Below, in pieces: positions 1 to 7,851 of a stretch of DNA of 15,164 nucleotides. The notes under the pieces were generated by a model that saw nothing but the letters and a program-made list of their open reading frames with translations, made no database searches and had not been told where the DNA came from. The first letter of the stretch is position 1. Every line of letters begins with the position of its first letter. A program made the position numbers and the translations under genes. Source of the DNA: CAZXDS01 sp964639525 (GTDB taxonomy: Bacteria > Bacteroidota > Ignavibacteria > Ignavibacteriales > Melioribacteraceae); NCBI GenBank assembly GCA_964639525.1, contig CAZXDS010000071.1:1-15164 (forward strand), read 5' to 3'.

Positions 1-56
1 TATTTTTATTTTAGAGATTTCTAAAAGAAAAGATGCTTACAAGTAGGTTCCCAATT

Positions 57-90
57 AAAAAAACCGATAACCTAGTTTCAGGTTATCGGT
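57..90 (-). terminator. intrinsic terminator of htpG
   Basis: An 11-bp perfect inverted repeat (63-73 pairing with 80-90, core CCGATAACCT / AGGTTATCGG) encloses a 6-nt loop. Read on the minus strand it is followed at once by seven T residues (57-63). It starts 24 nt past the htpG stop codon, so it closes that transcript. The 56 bases beyond it to the window edge show no gene. Confidence 0.9.
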
Positions 91-114
91 CTTAAATAAT
101 TCCAAGGTCTCCAC

Positions 115-2025
115 TTACAACTTATTTACACTTGTGTACCAATCACTTGAGTTTTCCAACAACTTGTTTATTTTTTCTACAAGTTTGTGCGGATCTGTTA
201 AATAGCCTTCCTGCAGCAATGATGTTTCATATAGCTGCTCAACAACATCAGTAATATATTGATCCTTACCGTCTTTTTTGAAAACTTTCAGCAGGTTTCT
301 AACTAATTTGTGGTCTTTGTTAATTTCCATATTCTGTGCCGGAATAGACGCGTCTTTATTCATCATCTGCATCATTTTCTGCATCGAAGCCGACATTCCG
401 GTATCCGGATTTACAAGACAAGCCGGACTTCCCTTCAGTCTTTCAGAAATTTTCACTTCCTTTATTTTATCTCCAAGTATTTCTTTTATCCTCGCCATAA
501 GACTTGAAAAGTGAAGTTCATCATCATCATTTAATTTTTCAACTTTATCTGATTTGGCAGTATCAATTTCTTCAAATTTCTTAAGTTTCTCCAAATCAAC
601 TTGATCAATAGATTTAAAATCAAAATCTTTATATTTTAAAATTGAACTGAGCACAAATTCATCAACCGGTTCAAGAAGGTATAACACTTCGAGTCCCTTT
701 GATTTAAATATTTCAAGGTGCGGATCAAGTTCAATAGATTCACGACTTGAACCAAGGACGTAGTAAATTTCTTTTTGATCTTTTTTAATTCGTCCTACAT
801 AATCTTCCAAAGAAATTATTTCATCGGCAGATTTTGAAGTTGATGAATTAAATCTCAACAGTTCCAAAAACTTTTCTTGATTAGCATAATCGCCGTAACC
901 CATTTTAAATATTTTACCATGTTCTTTCCAAAACTCAGCATATTTTTCCGGTTTTTTATCAGCTATTTTTTTCAAGTTAGATAATACTTGCTTCGTAACA
1001 CTTTCGGATATTTTATGAAATATAATGTCTTCCTGAAGAGTTTCGCGGGAAATATTTAAAGGTAAATCTTCGGAATCAACAATACCCTTAACAAAACTTA
1101 AATACTCAGGTAACAAATCTTTATTTTTGTGCTGAATTAAGACACGGCGAACATATAAATCTAAGCCGTAATCATCGCGATTCCAGCCAAAGATATCTTG
1201 ATTCTTTTTCGGTACAAACATTAAACTGCTGAACTGAATAGGAGCATCAACGGAAACATGAATTACTTCAAGCGGCTCATCATTATCATATGTAAATGCT
1301 TTGTAAAAATCAGTATAATCCTCTTGTTTAATATTCGATTTTGGTTCACGCCAAAGTGCACTGGTTTTATTTAACTGCTCGCCATCTAATTTAATTGGGA
1401 AGGAAATGAATCGTGAATGTTTGTTGATAGTTTGCTCAAGGCGAAATTTTTCGGCAAAGTCTTTTGATTCTTCATTCAAATGAATTTCAATTTGAGTTCC
1501 GCGTTTTATCTTTTTATCGTATTCTTTAATTTCGTAACTACCAAGCCCGTCTGAAATCCATTCCACTGCAGAAGCGTCTTCTTTGAATGACTTAGTTTTA
1601 ATAACAACCTTTTCAGCAACCATAAAAACGGAATAAAATCCAACACCGAATTTTCCAATAATATTACTGGCTTCATCTTTGCTATTTTGTAATTGCTTCA
1701 GAAAGTCAGCAGAACCGGATTTTGCTATTGTTCCAATGTTGTTAATTAGTTCGTCCTGCGTCATTCCTATTCCGGTATCGGTAATGGTAAGAAGTTTTTT
1801 CTTTTCATCAAATTTTATATCTATTTCCAAAGGTAAATCATTGTCGATTATTGCAGTACCTTTATTCGATTCGAACCTTAATTTATCCAAGGCATCTGAA
1901 GAATTGGAAATAAGTTCTCTCAAGAATATCTCTCTATTCGTATAAAGCGAATGAATTAAAATATCGAGAAGCTGTTTGACCTCAGCTTTAAACTCATGTT
2001 TACTGCTTTTAACTTTTGTTGGCAT
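115..2025 (-). CDS. htpG: molecular chaperone HtpG (bacterial Hsp90)
   Basis: This is a cytosolic ATP-dependent Hsp90 chaperone that remodels client proteins, often together with DnaK. The 636 residues compare with 624 in E. coli. The N-terminal GHKL ATPase domain shows NREIFLRELISNSSDA at 30-45 (ATPase glutamate E37), DTGIGM at 83-88 (adenine-binding D83), SGSADF and GKFGVGFYS at 125-132. Middle and C-terminal dimerisation domains follow, with a methionine-rich stretch near 565-575 as in other bacterial members. There is no eukaryotic MEEVD tail. The ATG start is fixed by a strong AGGAG Shine-Dalgarno at 2032-2036. A 160-nt gap separates it from the upstream zinc-ribbon gene, so it may have its own promoter. 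I saw no CIRCE element, and heat-shock control is not visible from the sequence. Confidence 0.97.
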   Translation of the reverse strand: MPTKVKSSKHEFKAEVKQLLDILIHSLYTNREIFLRELISNSSDALDKLRFESNKGTAIIDNDLPLEIDIKFDEKKKLLTITDTGIGMTQDELINNIGTIAKSGSADFLKQLQNSKDEASNIIGKFGVGFYSVFMVAEKVVIKTKSFKEDASAVEWISDGLGSYEIKEYDKKIKRGTQIEIHLNEESKDFAEKFRLEQTINKHSRFISFPIKLDGEQLNKTSALWREPKSNIKQEDYTDFYKAFTYDNDEPLEVIHVSVDAPIQFSSLMFVPKKNQDIFGWNRDDYGLDLYVRRVLIQHKNKDLLPEYLSFVKGIVDSEDLPLNISRETLQEDIIFHKISESVTKQVLSNLKKIADKKPEKYAEFWKEHGKIFKMGYGDYANQEKFLELLRFNSSTSKSADEIISLEDYVGRIKKDQKEIYYVLGSSRESIELDPHLEIFKSKGLEVLYLLEPVDEFVLSSILKYKDFDFKSIDQVDLEKLKKFEEIDTAKSDKVEKLNDDDELHFSSLMARIKEILGDKIKEVKISERLKGSPACLVNPDTGMSASMQKMMQMMNKDASIPAQNMEINKDHKLVRNLLKVFKKDGKDQYITDVVEQLYETSLLQEGYLTDPHKLVEKINKLLENSSDWYTSVNKL

Positions 2026-2185
2026 AATTTTCTCCTAAAATTATTATAAGTATCTAAAATATATTTTTAAAAATCTAAAATTAAAATTGTGCTAATAATT
2101 TTTCAACCATTAACAATTCATAATTATCTATGTTCCCATTTGAAGTATATAAGAAAAGATAAAATCTGAAGCTCTCTAGTTTGTT

Positions 2186-2473
2186 CTATTTCACAAATTT
2201 TGTAATTACAATCCTCACGATACCGGCAGTTATAATAATCAGAATGGCATACCAAAGTAATAGTTTGAGTGAACTTACTTTTAATGTAAATGTAGATTTA
2301 GTTCCGCGCCACCCGCACTTTTTGCAGCGATAAATTTTAAATATTCCCGTAAATTTTAAAATATTTTCAAATGAATTTCTGGAATGCGAACGTCTAAGAC
2401 TAAAAAGTTCACCGCAGCTAGGACATTTATCAAATGCAGGATTCTTTTGAAACAATATTTTCTCTTCACTCAT
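2186..2473 (-). CDS. zinc-ribbon protein with C-terminal membrane anchor
   Basis: This 95-residue protein is not assigned to a named family. Two cysteine pairs, CPSC at 17-20 and CKKC at 50-53, are spaced about 30 residues apart as in a zinc ribbon. They are followed by GWRG and by one hydrophobic segment at about 71-91 that would anchor the ribbon to the inner membrane, with the ribbon probably cytoplasmic. Its ATG overlaps the TGA of the upstream permease by 4 nt (ATGA), and no Shine-Dalgarno is visible, so translation is probably coupled to the permease. That pairing suggests a joint role but does not prove one. The function is unknown; metal or thiol sensing and a small assembly role are only possibilities. 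Confidence 0.75.
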   Translation of the reverse strand: MSEEKILFQKNPAFDKCPSCGELFSLRRSHSRNSFENILKFTGIFKIYRCKKCGWRGTKSTFTLKVSSLKLLLWYAILIIITAGIVRIVITKFVK

Positions 2474-3264
2474 AACGAAATAACTATTTTTAAAATTGCA
2501 AAAAGTAATAATAATGAAAAAATGCCTTTAATAGTAGATACAGAAAATTTATGCCCCATTTTTACGCCATATATTGAGCCAATAACTGCACCAACAATCA
2601 TAGGAAGTACAGCAAATAAATTAATAAATCCAAGTACGCCTTCTGTGCTGCCGCTTGCAAGCCAATAGCTAAATGAACTAGAACTTAATGTAATAAAAGC
2701 AACCATTGTTGAAGTACCAATTGCATGTTTAAAATCCAAACCGAAAAATATTGTTAAAACCGGAACAACAATTATTCCGCCACCAACACCACTCATTGCA
2801 GAAATAGCACCCACAAGCAATCCAAATAAGATAATATAATAATCATTAAGCAGATATTTAGAAATAATATTTTCATTTTTGAAAAAATAGATTTTAACTA
2901 ATGCAGCAATTAAAATTGAGAGCAGTACAATTTGGGGAACAATTGGATTCATTTTTACAACAAATCCGGGAACAATTGTGGAGGTAATTATGCTGCCAAT
3001 AACAAAGAGAATAGCTTTTTTTACAACAACATCATTCAACTTAAAATGGTTATATAGAGCCGTACCAGACGAAAATATGGCAGTAAACAATGATGTTGTA
3101 ATGGCTGTTAAAACAACTTGCTCTTTGGGAATACCTATTAAAGGAAGCAAAAACAACAGTGACGGGATATAAATTATTCCTCCGCCTATTCCGAGTAATC
3201 CGGCTCCGGTTCCTGCAACTAAGCCGACAATTAAAAACAGAAATACAAAGACTATATCATTCAA
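2470..3264 (-). CDS. TauE/SafE-type sulfite/anion exporter family permease
   Basis: This is an inner-membrane permease of the TauE/SafE (former DUF81) family. Members move sulfite, sulfoacetate or other small organic anions, and many have no known substrate. The 264 residues are almost entirely hydrophobic with 7-8 likely membrane spans. The family's two-fold internal repeat is visible, each half carrying a glycine-rich motif: GIGGG at 25-29 and GVGGG at 159-163. The start is a TTG at 3262-3264. No ATG lies in frame between the upstream stop (TAA at 3271-3273) and the first transmembrane segment, so TTG is the best choice. It overlaps the end of the S41 protease gene by 8 nt with no Shine-Dalgarno, which indicates translational coupling. 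Nothing nearby tells the substrate. Confidence 0.88.
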   Translation of the reverse strand: MNDIVFVFLFLIVGLVAGTGAGLLGIGGGIIYIPSLLFLLPLIGIPKEQVVLTAITTSLFTAIFSSGTALYNHFKLNDVVVKKAILFVIGSIITSTIVPGFVVKMNPIVPQIVLLSILIAALVKIYFFKNENIISKYLLNDYYIILFGLLVGAISAMSGVGGGIIVVPVLTIFFGLDFKHAIGTSTMVAFITLSSSSFSYWLASGSTEGVLGFINLFAVLPMIVGAVIGSIYGVKMGHKFSVSTIKGIFSLLLLFAILKIVISL

Positions 3265-4909
3265 TAATATTTAATATTTTGTTATAAATTTTTTGATTAT
3301 TAACAATATTAAATGCAGTATCAAACTGTAAATCATTTTTTAATGATTCCTTTATCCTGCCTTGTCGTCCAAAAATACGCGTAGCAAATTCCTGCCTTAT
3401 TTCATCAACAATCAAATCTTTATTATTCAGCAATTCATTTTTCTTCAATTTAATTATTTTATTTTTTAAATTACTAATATCTATAATAAGTGAATCTGAA
3501 GTAGTTTCGTTTTTTATTTCTTTTTCAAGATTATCCAAGAGACTTTCCGATTTTGAAGAATAGGCAAAATTTTTAACCTTCAAATAATCCATAAAAGAAT
3601 TAAATATCGTTTGGGAATTTAGTTTAATATAATCAGTTTCAGGATGAGAGTTGTAATAGCTTGTAGCAAACTTAAAAAACATTCCCTTAGCCAATAATGA
3701 ATTTAACATTTTTGCTGATCTAACCAAATAAACAGTAGTATCAGGCTGAACACCTCCGGCAGAAAATATTGCCCGTCCGTTATCTGTTTTGAATAGTGAT
3801 TTTTTAAGATTGTCGTGATCAATAAAAACCTTGTTCTCGTGTGAATAATCGACCCGTTGAATACTTCTTCCACTCGGCGTATAATATTTTCCCGTAGTGA
3901 TTTTGAGTGACGAATTCGAAGACAGCGGGACTACTGTTTGAACAAGTCCTTTCCCAAACGAATTAGTTCCAACAACTACTCCACGATCGTGGTCTTGTAT
4001 GGCTGCGCTTACAATTTCTGAAGCGGAAGCGGAACCTCCATTGATTAAAACAGCCAATGGAAGCTTTCCTGCAGTAGGATTTTCTTTTGAGAAAAATTTT
4101 GATTTCTCAACGCTATTTTTCCCAATTACAGAAACAATTAAATCATTTTTTGTAAGAAATTTTTCACAAACTTCTATAGCTGCATTTAACAACCCCCCGG
4201 GGTTTCCACGTAAATCCAAAACTATTGACTTAATTTCTTTTTGTTTTTGAAGAGTCAGAATTGCATTTTTAACTTCCTCTCCGGCTGTTCTGCTAAATCC
4301 GCTCAATTTGATGTAGGCATTATTAGTTGTATCAGGAACGAATCCAAAATAAGTTACATTTTTAATTTCAACTTCCTCAGTAACCAGATTAAACAATATC
4401 GGATGTGGAAAACCTTCTCTTTCAATTGTTAAATTTAATTCCGTTCCCGGTAATCTTTTTAAGTAATTACCCAACTCATTATAATTTTTTGAAGAAATTT
4501 CCTGCGTATCAATTTTAACAATTACATCGCCAATCCTGATACCCTGCCGCTGGGCAGAATAGCCTTCAAGTAAATCAATTATTGTAACTTTTCCATTTTG
4601 CAGTGCAACTGTTGTTCCAATACCGCCGTATTTACCGCTCGCAAGAAGATTAAAATCTTTTTGCAAACTCTTATCGAGATAAACAGTATAAGGATCAAGG
4701 GAAGACAACATTCCCCTAATTCCCGCAAGCATAAATTGCTCAACATCAATGTTATCAACATAATTGTTATTAACTTCTTTGAAAATGCGTCCAAAAATAT
4801 CAATGCTTCTAACAATTTTGAAATACTTATCCTTGCCCGGGACAATAAAGCCTAATAGAAAAATTAATAATATTAATGTTAATGATTTGAACTTAAATAT
4901 TTTATTCAT
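3257..4909 (-). CDS. C-terminal processing peptidase, S41 family
   Basis: This is a periplasmic serine protease of the CtpA/Prc group, which trims or degrades envelope proteins from their C-termini. The 550 residues begin with an uncleaved anchor or signal segment at about 8-24. A PDZ domain follows at about 85-165 (KYGGIG near 93-98, RIGDVI). The S41 protease core is at about 185-345. The catalytic Ser-Lys dyad is intact: S295 in GGSASASEI (291-299) and K320 in SFGKGLVQ (317-324), 25 residues apart as in E. coli Prc. A C-terminal extension of about 200 residues is poorly conserved and rich in Lys, Asn and Leu. The ATG has a GGAG Shine-Dalgarno at 4916-4919 and overlaps the tmk stop by 8 nt, so the two are co-transcribed. 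The substrate is unknown. Confidence 0.93.
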   Translation of the reverse strand: MNKIFKFKSLTLILLIFLLGFIVPGKDKYFKIVRSIDIFGRIFKEVNNNYVDNIDVEQFMLAGIRGMLSSLDPYTVYLDKSLQKDFNLLASGKYGGIGTTVALQNGKVTIIDLLEGYSAQRQGIRIGDVIVKIDTQEISSKNYNELGNYLKRLPGTELNLTIEREGFPHPILFNLVTEEVEIKNVTYFGFVPDTTNNAYIKLSGFSRTAGEEVKNAILTLQKQKEIKSIVLDLRGNPGGLLNAAIEVCEKFLTKNDLIVSVIGKNSVEKSKFFSKENPTAGKLPLAVLINGGSASASEIVSAAIQDHDRGVVVGTNSFGKGLVQTVVPLSSNSSLKITTGKYYTPSGRSIQRVDYSHENKVFIDHDNLKKSLFKTDNGRAIFSAGGVQPDTTVYLVRSAKMLNSLLAKGMFFKFATSYYNSHPETDYIKLNSQTIFNSFMDYLKVKNFAYSSKSESLLDNLEKEIKNETTSDSLIIDISNLKNKIIKLKKNELLNNKDLIVDEIRQEFATRIFGRQGRIKESLKNDLQFDTAFNIVNNQKIYNKILNIIE

Positions 4910-5537
4910 CTATTACTCCGTGAGAATCCGTATATTCCGAAAGAATTTTAATAATTTCAGAATGTATTTCAGCTACTGATTTTACTCCGTTAATTTTTCT
5001 AAAACGAGTTTCATTTTCCACAAGATATAAGTAGCCGTCTCTTACTTTCTTATAAAATTCTCTATTTGAAACTTCAATTCTATCCAATTCAATATTTTTA
5101 ATTTTAGCTTTTCTCAACTCAATTTCTTCAAGTGGAATATCTATAAAAAAAGTTACATCCGGAATAGCCGTCCCTATTGCAAACTTTTGAATCTGCATTA
5201 ATCTATCAATATTAACACCGCGGCCAAAACCTTGATAGGCAATTGAAGAATCGTGAAATCTATCAGATAGAACATAAATTCCTTTGTTAAGAAAAGGAAT
5301 AATCGTTTCTCGTACTAATTGCGCTCTACTTGCTGAGAACAGAAGTAATTCAGTTTCAAAGAACATTTCATGATTTGCAGTATCCAATAAAATTTTTCTT
5401 ACTTTTTCAGAAATTTGTGTCCCGCCGGGTTCTCTAATTAATTTTACTTGCTCTCCCTTATTTTCAAGATGAGATTTCAATAACTGAATTTGCGTTGATT
5501 TTCCGCAAAAGTCCAAACCTTCAAATGTGATAAACAT
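4902..5537 (-). CDS. tmk: thymidylate kinase
   Basis: It phosphorylates dTMP to dTDP with ATP, an essential cytosolic step in dTTP synthesis. The 211 residues match the usual length. The start of the protein reads as the P-loop strand, with GLDFCGKST at 7-15. The dTMP-binding EPGGT lies at 36-40 and the DRF motif (DRFHDSSIAYQG) at 92-103. A LID segment rich in basic residues falls near 142-153. The ATG is preceded by AAAGGTGAT (about 5547-5555), a good Shine-Dalgarno at about 10 nt. It is separated from the upstream ybbR-like gene by 95 nt with no terminator, and it overlaps the downstream S41 protease by 8 nt. The gene therefore sits at the head of, or within, a coupled transcript. Confidence 0.96.
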   Translation of the reverse strand: MFITFEGLDFCGKSTQIQLLKSHLENKGEQVKLIREPGGTQISEKVRKILLDTANHEMFFETELLLFSASRAQLVRETIIPFLNKGIYVLSDRFHDSSIAYQGFGRGVNIDRLMQIQKFAIGTAIPDVTFFIDIPLEEIELRKAKIKNIELDRIEVSNREFYKKVRDGYLYLVENETRFRKINGVKSVAEIHSEIIKILSEYTDSHGVIDE

Positions 5538-5632
5538 ATTATAGAATCACCTTTTAACCCATAAGTAATTTAATAAGGTTATGTTTACTGTTTTTTGGAA
5601 ATTTTTACTTTTCATAAACTAAAAGAATTAAA

Positions 5633-6538
5633 TTAATATTGTTTAATTGTATAGCTTAGTCGTTCAGGAGTGCTATTTAAAAATTCAAATTCTTTTGGAT
5701 ATGAAATTTGTGGTTTAACAGTTCCTAAAGTATCTTTTACGGCATCCGAAAAATTAACCCAAGCAGTAATATCACTACTTTTCAGCTTACTAAGAAGCTT
5801 TATTCCACCTCTTAAAACGACATCAATTGTATTTGGTGTTAATACTAAATCCTGTTTCGGCGGTACGTTTTTAGTTTCTACAATAATACCGGTATATATA
5901 TTTTCCACAATTTTTTGTACATCAAATTTTATATTAACAAAACTATGTTCAAAAGTTACATTTGGAATTTTCTTCAACTCTAAGCTTCCAAAATAATTGT
6001 CGTCCAAATTATCAAACTGTCTAAAAACTGTTCTAATAGTATCAATTTTTTTAATAAATGAAGAAGGTCCTGAAATTTGAACTGATTCCGGAGTAATTTT
6101 TACAGGTGAAATCAAACCGTAACCATTATTAAATTTTAATGAAATATCAGAAGCAACAACTACTTTTTTCGTAATAATTTTTTCAATTTGCAAATCAATA
6201 ATTTCCGGAGCAATCTGTACAACTTGAATATTAGATGGAATCCAAATATTTTTTTCTAAATTGCTTCGTACATTTACTTTTATCAAACCTTTTTTACTTG
6301 CTACAGAAATAGAATATTTATTTTTTTGCCCGAAAGAAAATGGTGCCAACATCCATCCTTGACCTTTAACAGTAATTGAAATTTTGTTTTGAGAAACAAA
6401 CCCTACCGAGTAACCTTTGGGAATGTTATTAACTTCAAGGGGGATTTCAAATGTTGAAAAATAATCCCGTGAAAGAGATACAAAACCCCAAAGAATAGTT
6501 GAGAATATTACAACCAAAGATATTTTAATAATTTTCAT
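5633..6538 (-). CDS. YbbR/CdaR-like membrane-anchored protein
   Basis: The 301 residues have one N-terminal transmembrane segment at about 5-21 and an extracytoplasmic part of repeated beta-rich units typical of YbbR-like proteins. One unit carries the pattern TPESVQISGPSSFIKKIDTI near residues 149-168, close to the 'P..V.V.GP...I..I' signature of the family. In Firmicutes the homologue CdaR regulates the diadenylate cyclase CdaA. No cdaA is present here, and in the Bacteroidota group YbbR proteins are often found apart from it, so a link to c-di-AMP is not shown. It is the first gene after the terminator at 6618-6644, so its promoter must lie within 6539-6620. No clear Shine-Dalgarno precedes the ATG. 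Confidence 0.78.
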   Translation of the reverse strand: MKIIKISLVVIFSTILWGFVSLSRDYFSTFEIPLEVNNIPKGYSVGFVSQNKISITVKGQGWMLAPFSFGQKNKYSISVASKKGLIKVNVRSNLEKNIWIPSNIQVVQIAPEIIDLQIEKIITKKVVVASDISLKFNNGYGLISPVKITPESVQISGPSSFIKKIDTIRTVFRQFDNLDDNYFGSLELKKIPNVTFEHSFVNIKFDVQKIVENIYTGIIVETKNVPPKQDLVLTPNTIDVVLRGGIKLLSKLKSSDITAWVNFSDAVKDTLGTVKPQISYPKEFEFLNSTPERLSYTIKQY

Positions 6539-6617
6539 AATGAACTAATTTCAAAAATAAAATTTCACATACTCAAAACCTTGACTAACAACAAACTTAA
6601 AAAGTAAAAATAAATAT

Positions 6618-6644
6618 AAAAAAACTCCACAAAAGGTGGAGTTT
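6618..6644 (-). terminator. intrinsic terminator after the BMC shell genes
   Basis: A 9-bp stem (6622-6630 AAACTCCAC pairing with 6636-6644 GTGGAGTTT) has a 5-nt loop and is followed on the minus strand by a run of seven T residues. It lies 27 nt past the stop of the tailed BMC gene and closes that transcript. This separates the shell genes from the ybbR-tmk group. Confidence 0.9.
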
Positions 6645-6670
6645 CAGTAAAAATAATGTTTTCACTTCAT

Positions 6671-7444
6671 TCACAAAAGCGACTTAAAACAATCTAACAA
6701 AATGCCTCTATTTGCTTTTGATATTTCTCTTCCTTTAATTGGAAAGTCAGAAATATTCCTGGCTTTTCTACGAAGCTGGTGAACATTTAATATCTCAAGT
6801 TCCTCCATCTTAAAAGTATGGATAACATCAGAATCAGAATTGTCGGATTCTGCCTGAACATCTTGAGTTGCATCAGAAACTGCTTCGGCAGTATTGTTTT
6901 CTGAATTCGAATAAAAATCTTCATCCGAAGAAACATCTATATCCACGTCCGCAAACTCATCCTTAAAGTCTTCTTCATTAATATCCAAAGCCGAAGCTTT
7001 ATTTTCAAAAGTATCGGAATTTTCTGAACTGCCGACAGCAATATCATTTTGTGAATTTTCTAAACTTTCTTCATCTTTATCGGTTTGATCAAACAAAGTA
7101 TCAGCATTTTCAGAACTACGAATTTTCCTTTTTCTCCGCTTAATTTTATTATCTTGAGTAGGAATAATTTTATCTGAAAAATTAATTAAATCACTTATTT
7201 CTTCGGCAGGACGAGGAATAATGTGAGTTGAAATTACTTCCCCAATCCTTTGTGCTGCTGCTGCTCCGGCATCTACGGCTGACTTTACTGCCGCTACTTC
7301 ACCAACAATTTTGATTGTAATTAGAGCCGCCGTGCTTTTTTCTTTTCCAACAATAGTAATATTAGCTGCTTTTGCCATAGCATCGGCAGCTTCAATTGCA
7401 GCAACCAAACCTCTTGTTTCTATTAAGCCTAACGCTAATTTCAT
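6671..7444 (-). CDS. BMC-domain shell protein with long linker and C-terminal tail domain
   Basis: The 257 residues form three zones. Residues 1-85 are one BMC (Pfam PF00936) hexamer tile, with the lattice-edge residues K25 and R78 (in IIPRP) matching PduA K26 and R79. Its pore loop is T38-A39-A40 rather than the usual G-S-G. Residues 100-110 are strongly basic (KIKRRKRKIR). Residues 111-212 are an acidic, Ser/Asn/Asp/Glu-rich, probably disordered linker with the repeats SSENADT (110-116) and SSENSDT (139-145). Residues 213-257 form a predicted helical module (ELEILNVHQLRRKAR, FPIKGREISKANR) resembling SAP/Rho-N-like tails that I recall on PduK-type shell proteins. The tail could bind cargo or nucleic acid; this is untested. 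The ATG lies 5 nt after the upstream BMC stop without a Shine-Dalgarno, so translation is likely coupled. Confidence 0.92.
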   Translation of the reverse strand: MKLALGLIETRGLVAAIEAADAMAKAANITIVGKEKSTAALITIKIVGEVAAVKSAVDAGAAAAQRIGEVISTHIIPRPAEEISDLINFSDKIIPTQDNKIKRRKRKIRSSENADTLFDQTDKDEESLENSQNDIAVGSSENSDTFENKASALDINEEDFKDEFADVDIDVSSDEDFYSNSENNTAEAVSDATQDVQAESDNSDSDVIHTFKMEELEILNVHQLRRKARNISDFPIKGREISKANRGILLDCFKSLL

Positions 7445-7449
7445 AGGGA

Positions 7450-7731
7450 TTATTTAGAGCGTTTAGGAAGAATAATTTCAACATCGGAATGAGGGCGCGG
7501 AATAACATGAACTGAAACCAATTCGCCAACTCTCTGTGCTGCTGCTGCTCCGGCATCAGTAGCTGCTTTAACAGCTCCTACATCTCCTCTAACCATTACC
7601 GTAACATAACCACCGCCAATAGTTTCTTTTCCCAATAAATCTACTTTTGCCGCTTTAACCATTGCATCAGCAGCTTCAATTGCTCCGACTAATCCTTTTG
7701 TCTCAATCATTCCTAATGCGTCGAGTGTCAT
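7450..7731 (-). CDS. minimal BMC-H shell protein (PduA/EutM-like)
   Basis: A single BMC domain fills the 93 residues, giving the canonical hexameric facet tile of a bacterial microcompartment. It aligns without gaps to Salmonella PduA as I know it: ALGMIETKG near 5-13, K26 and R79 at the hexamer edge, VRGDVGAVKAATDAGAAAA at 47-65 and VIPRPH at 76-81. The pore loop is G39-G40-G41, so the pore serine (PduA S40) is replaced by glycine. The ATG has a clear GGGAG Shine-Dalgarno at 7739-7743. The gene is followed 5 nt later by the tailed BMC gene. No signature enzyme (aldehyde dehydrogenase, glycyl-radical enzyme, diol dehydratase, phosphotransacylase) lies in the window, so the cargo is unknown and the pair looks like a satellite shell locus. 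Confidence 0.95.
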   Translation of the reverse strand: MTLDALGMIETKGLVGAIEAADAMVKAAKVDLLGKETIGGGYVTVMVRGDVGAVKAATDAGAAAAQRVGELVSVHVIPRPHSDVEIILPKRSK

Positions 7732-7801
7732 AGATATGCTCCCATAATTAATTTATCATTTAATAAAAAATAGTTCATCAAACTGAAAATGTCAATTTAT
7801 C

Positions 7802-7814
7802 TACTACAAATATA
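7802..7814 (-). promoter_or_regulatory. candidate Bacteroidota-type promoter box of the BMC genes
   Basis: Read on the minus strand this is TATATTTGTAGTA. Its first eight bases fit the Bacteroidota -7 element TAnnTTTG. It lies in the 120-nt gap between ruvX and the first BMC gene, ending 71 nt before that start codon. The same 12-mer ATATTTGTAGTA recurs upstream of rel at the same distance. No TTTG-type -33 element is visible at the expected spacing, so this rests on the -7 box and the recurrence only. Confidence 0.45.
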
Positions 7815-7851
7815 AGATTTAATTGTTAAATATTTTAGTTCAATTTATGTG

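Noticed and set aside
2026..2185. Possible heat-shock control (CIRCE) or TATAAT promoter for htpG
   Set aside because: No TTAGCACTC/GAGTGCTAA repeat exists. A TATAAT on the minus strand (2043-2048) would place the transcript start on the Shine-Dalgarno and lacks a -35 box, so it is probably AT-rich background.
2384..2668. Plus-strand open frame opposite the zinc-ribbon and permease genes
   Set aside because: It lies antisense to two clear genes and has no Shine-Dalgarno, no recognisable domain and a composition expected from the reverse of coding DNA. The same applies to the other plus-strand frames over htpG, the S41 protease, ybbR, rel and the flavoprotein.
6539..6617. TAnnTTTG-like match (TATTTTTG, minus strand, 6552-6559) before ybbR
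   Set aside because: It is too close to the start codon, has no -33 partner, and is expected by chance in such AT-rich sequence.
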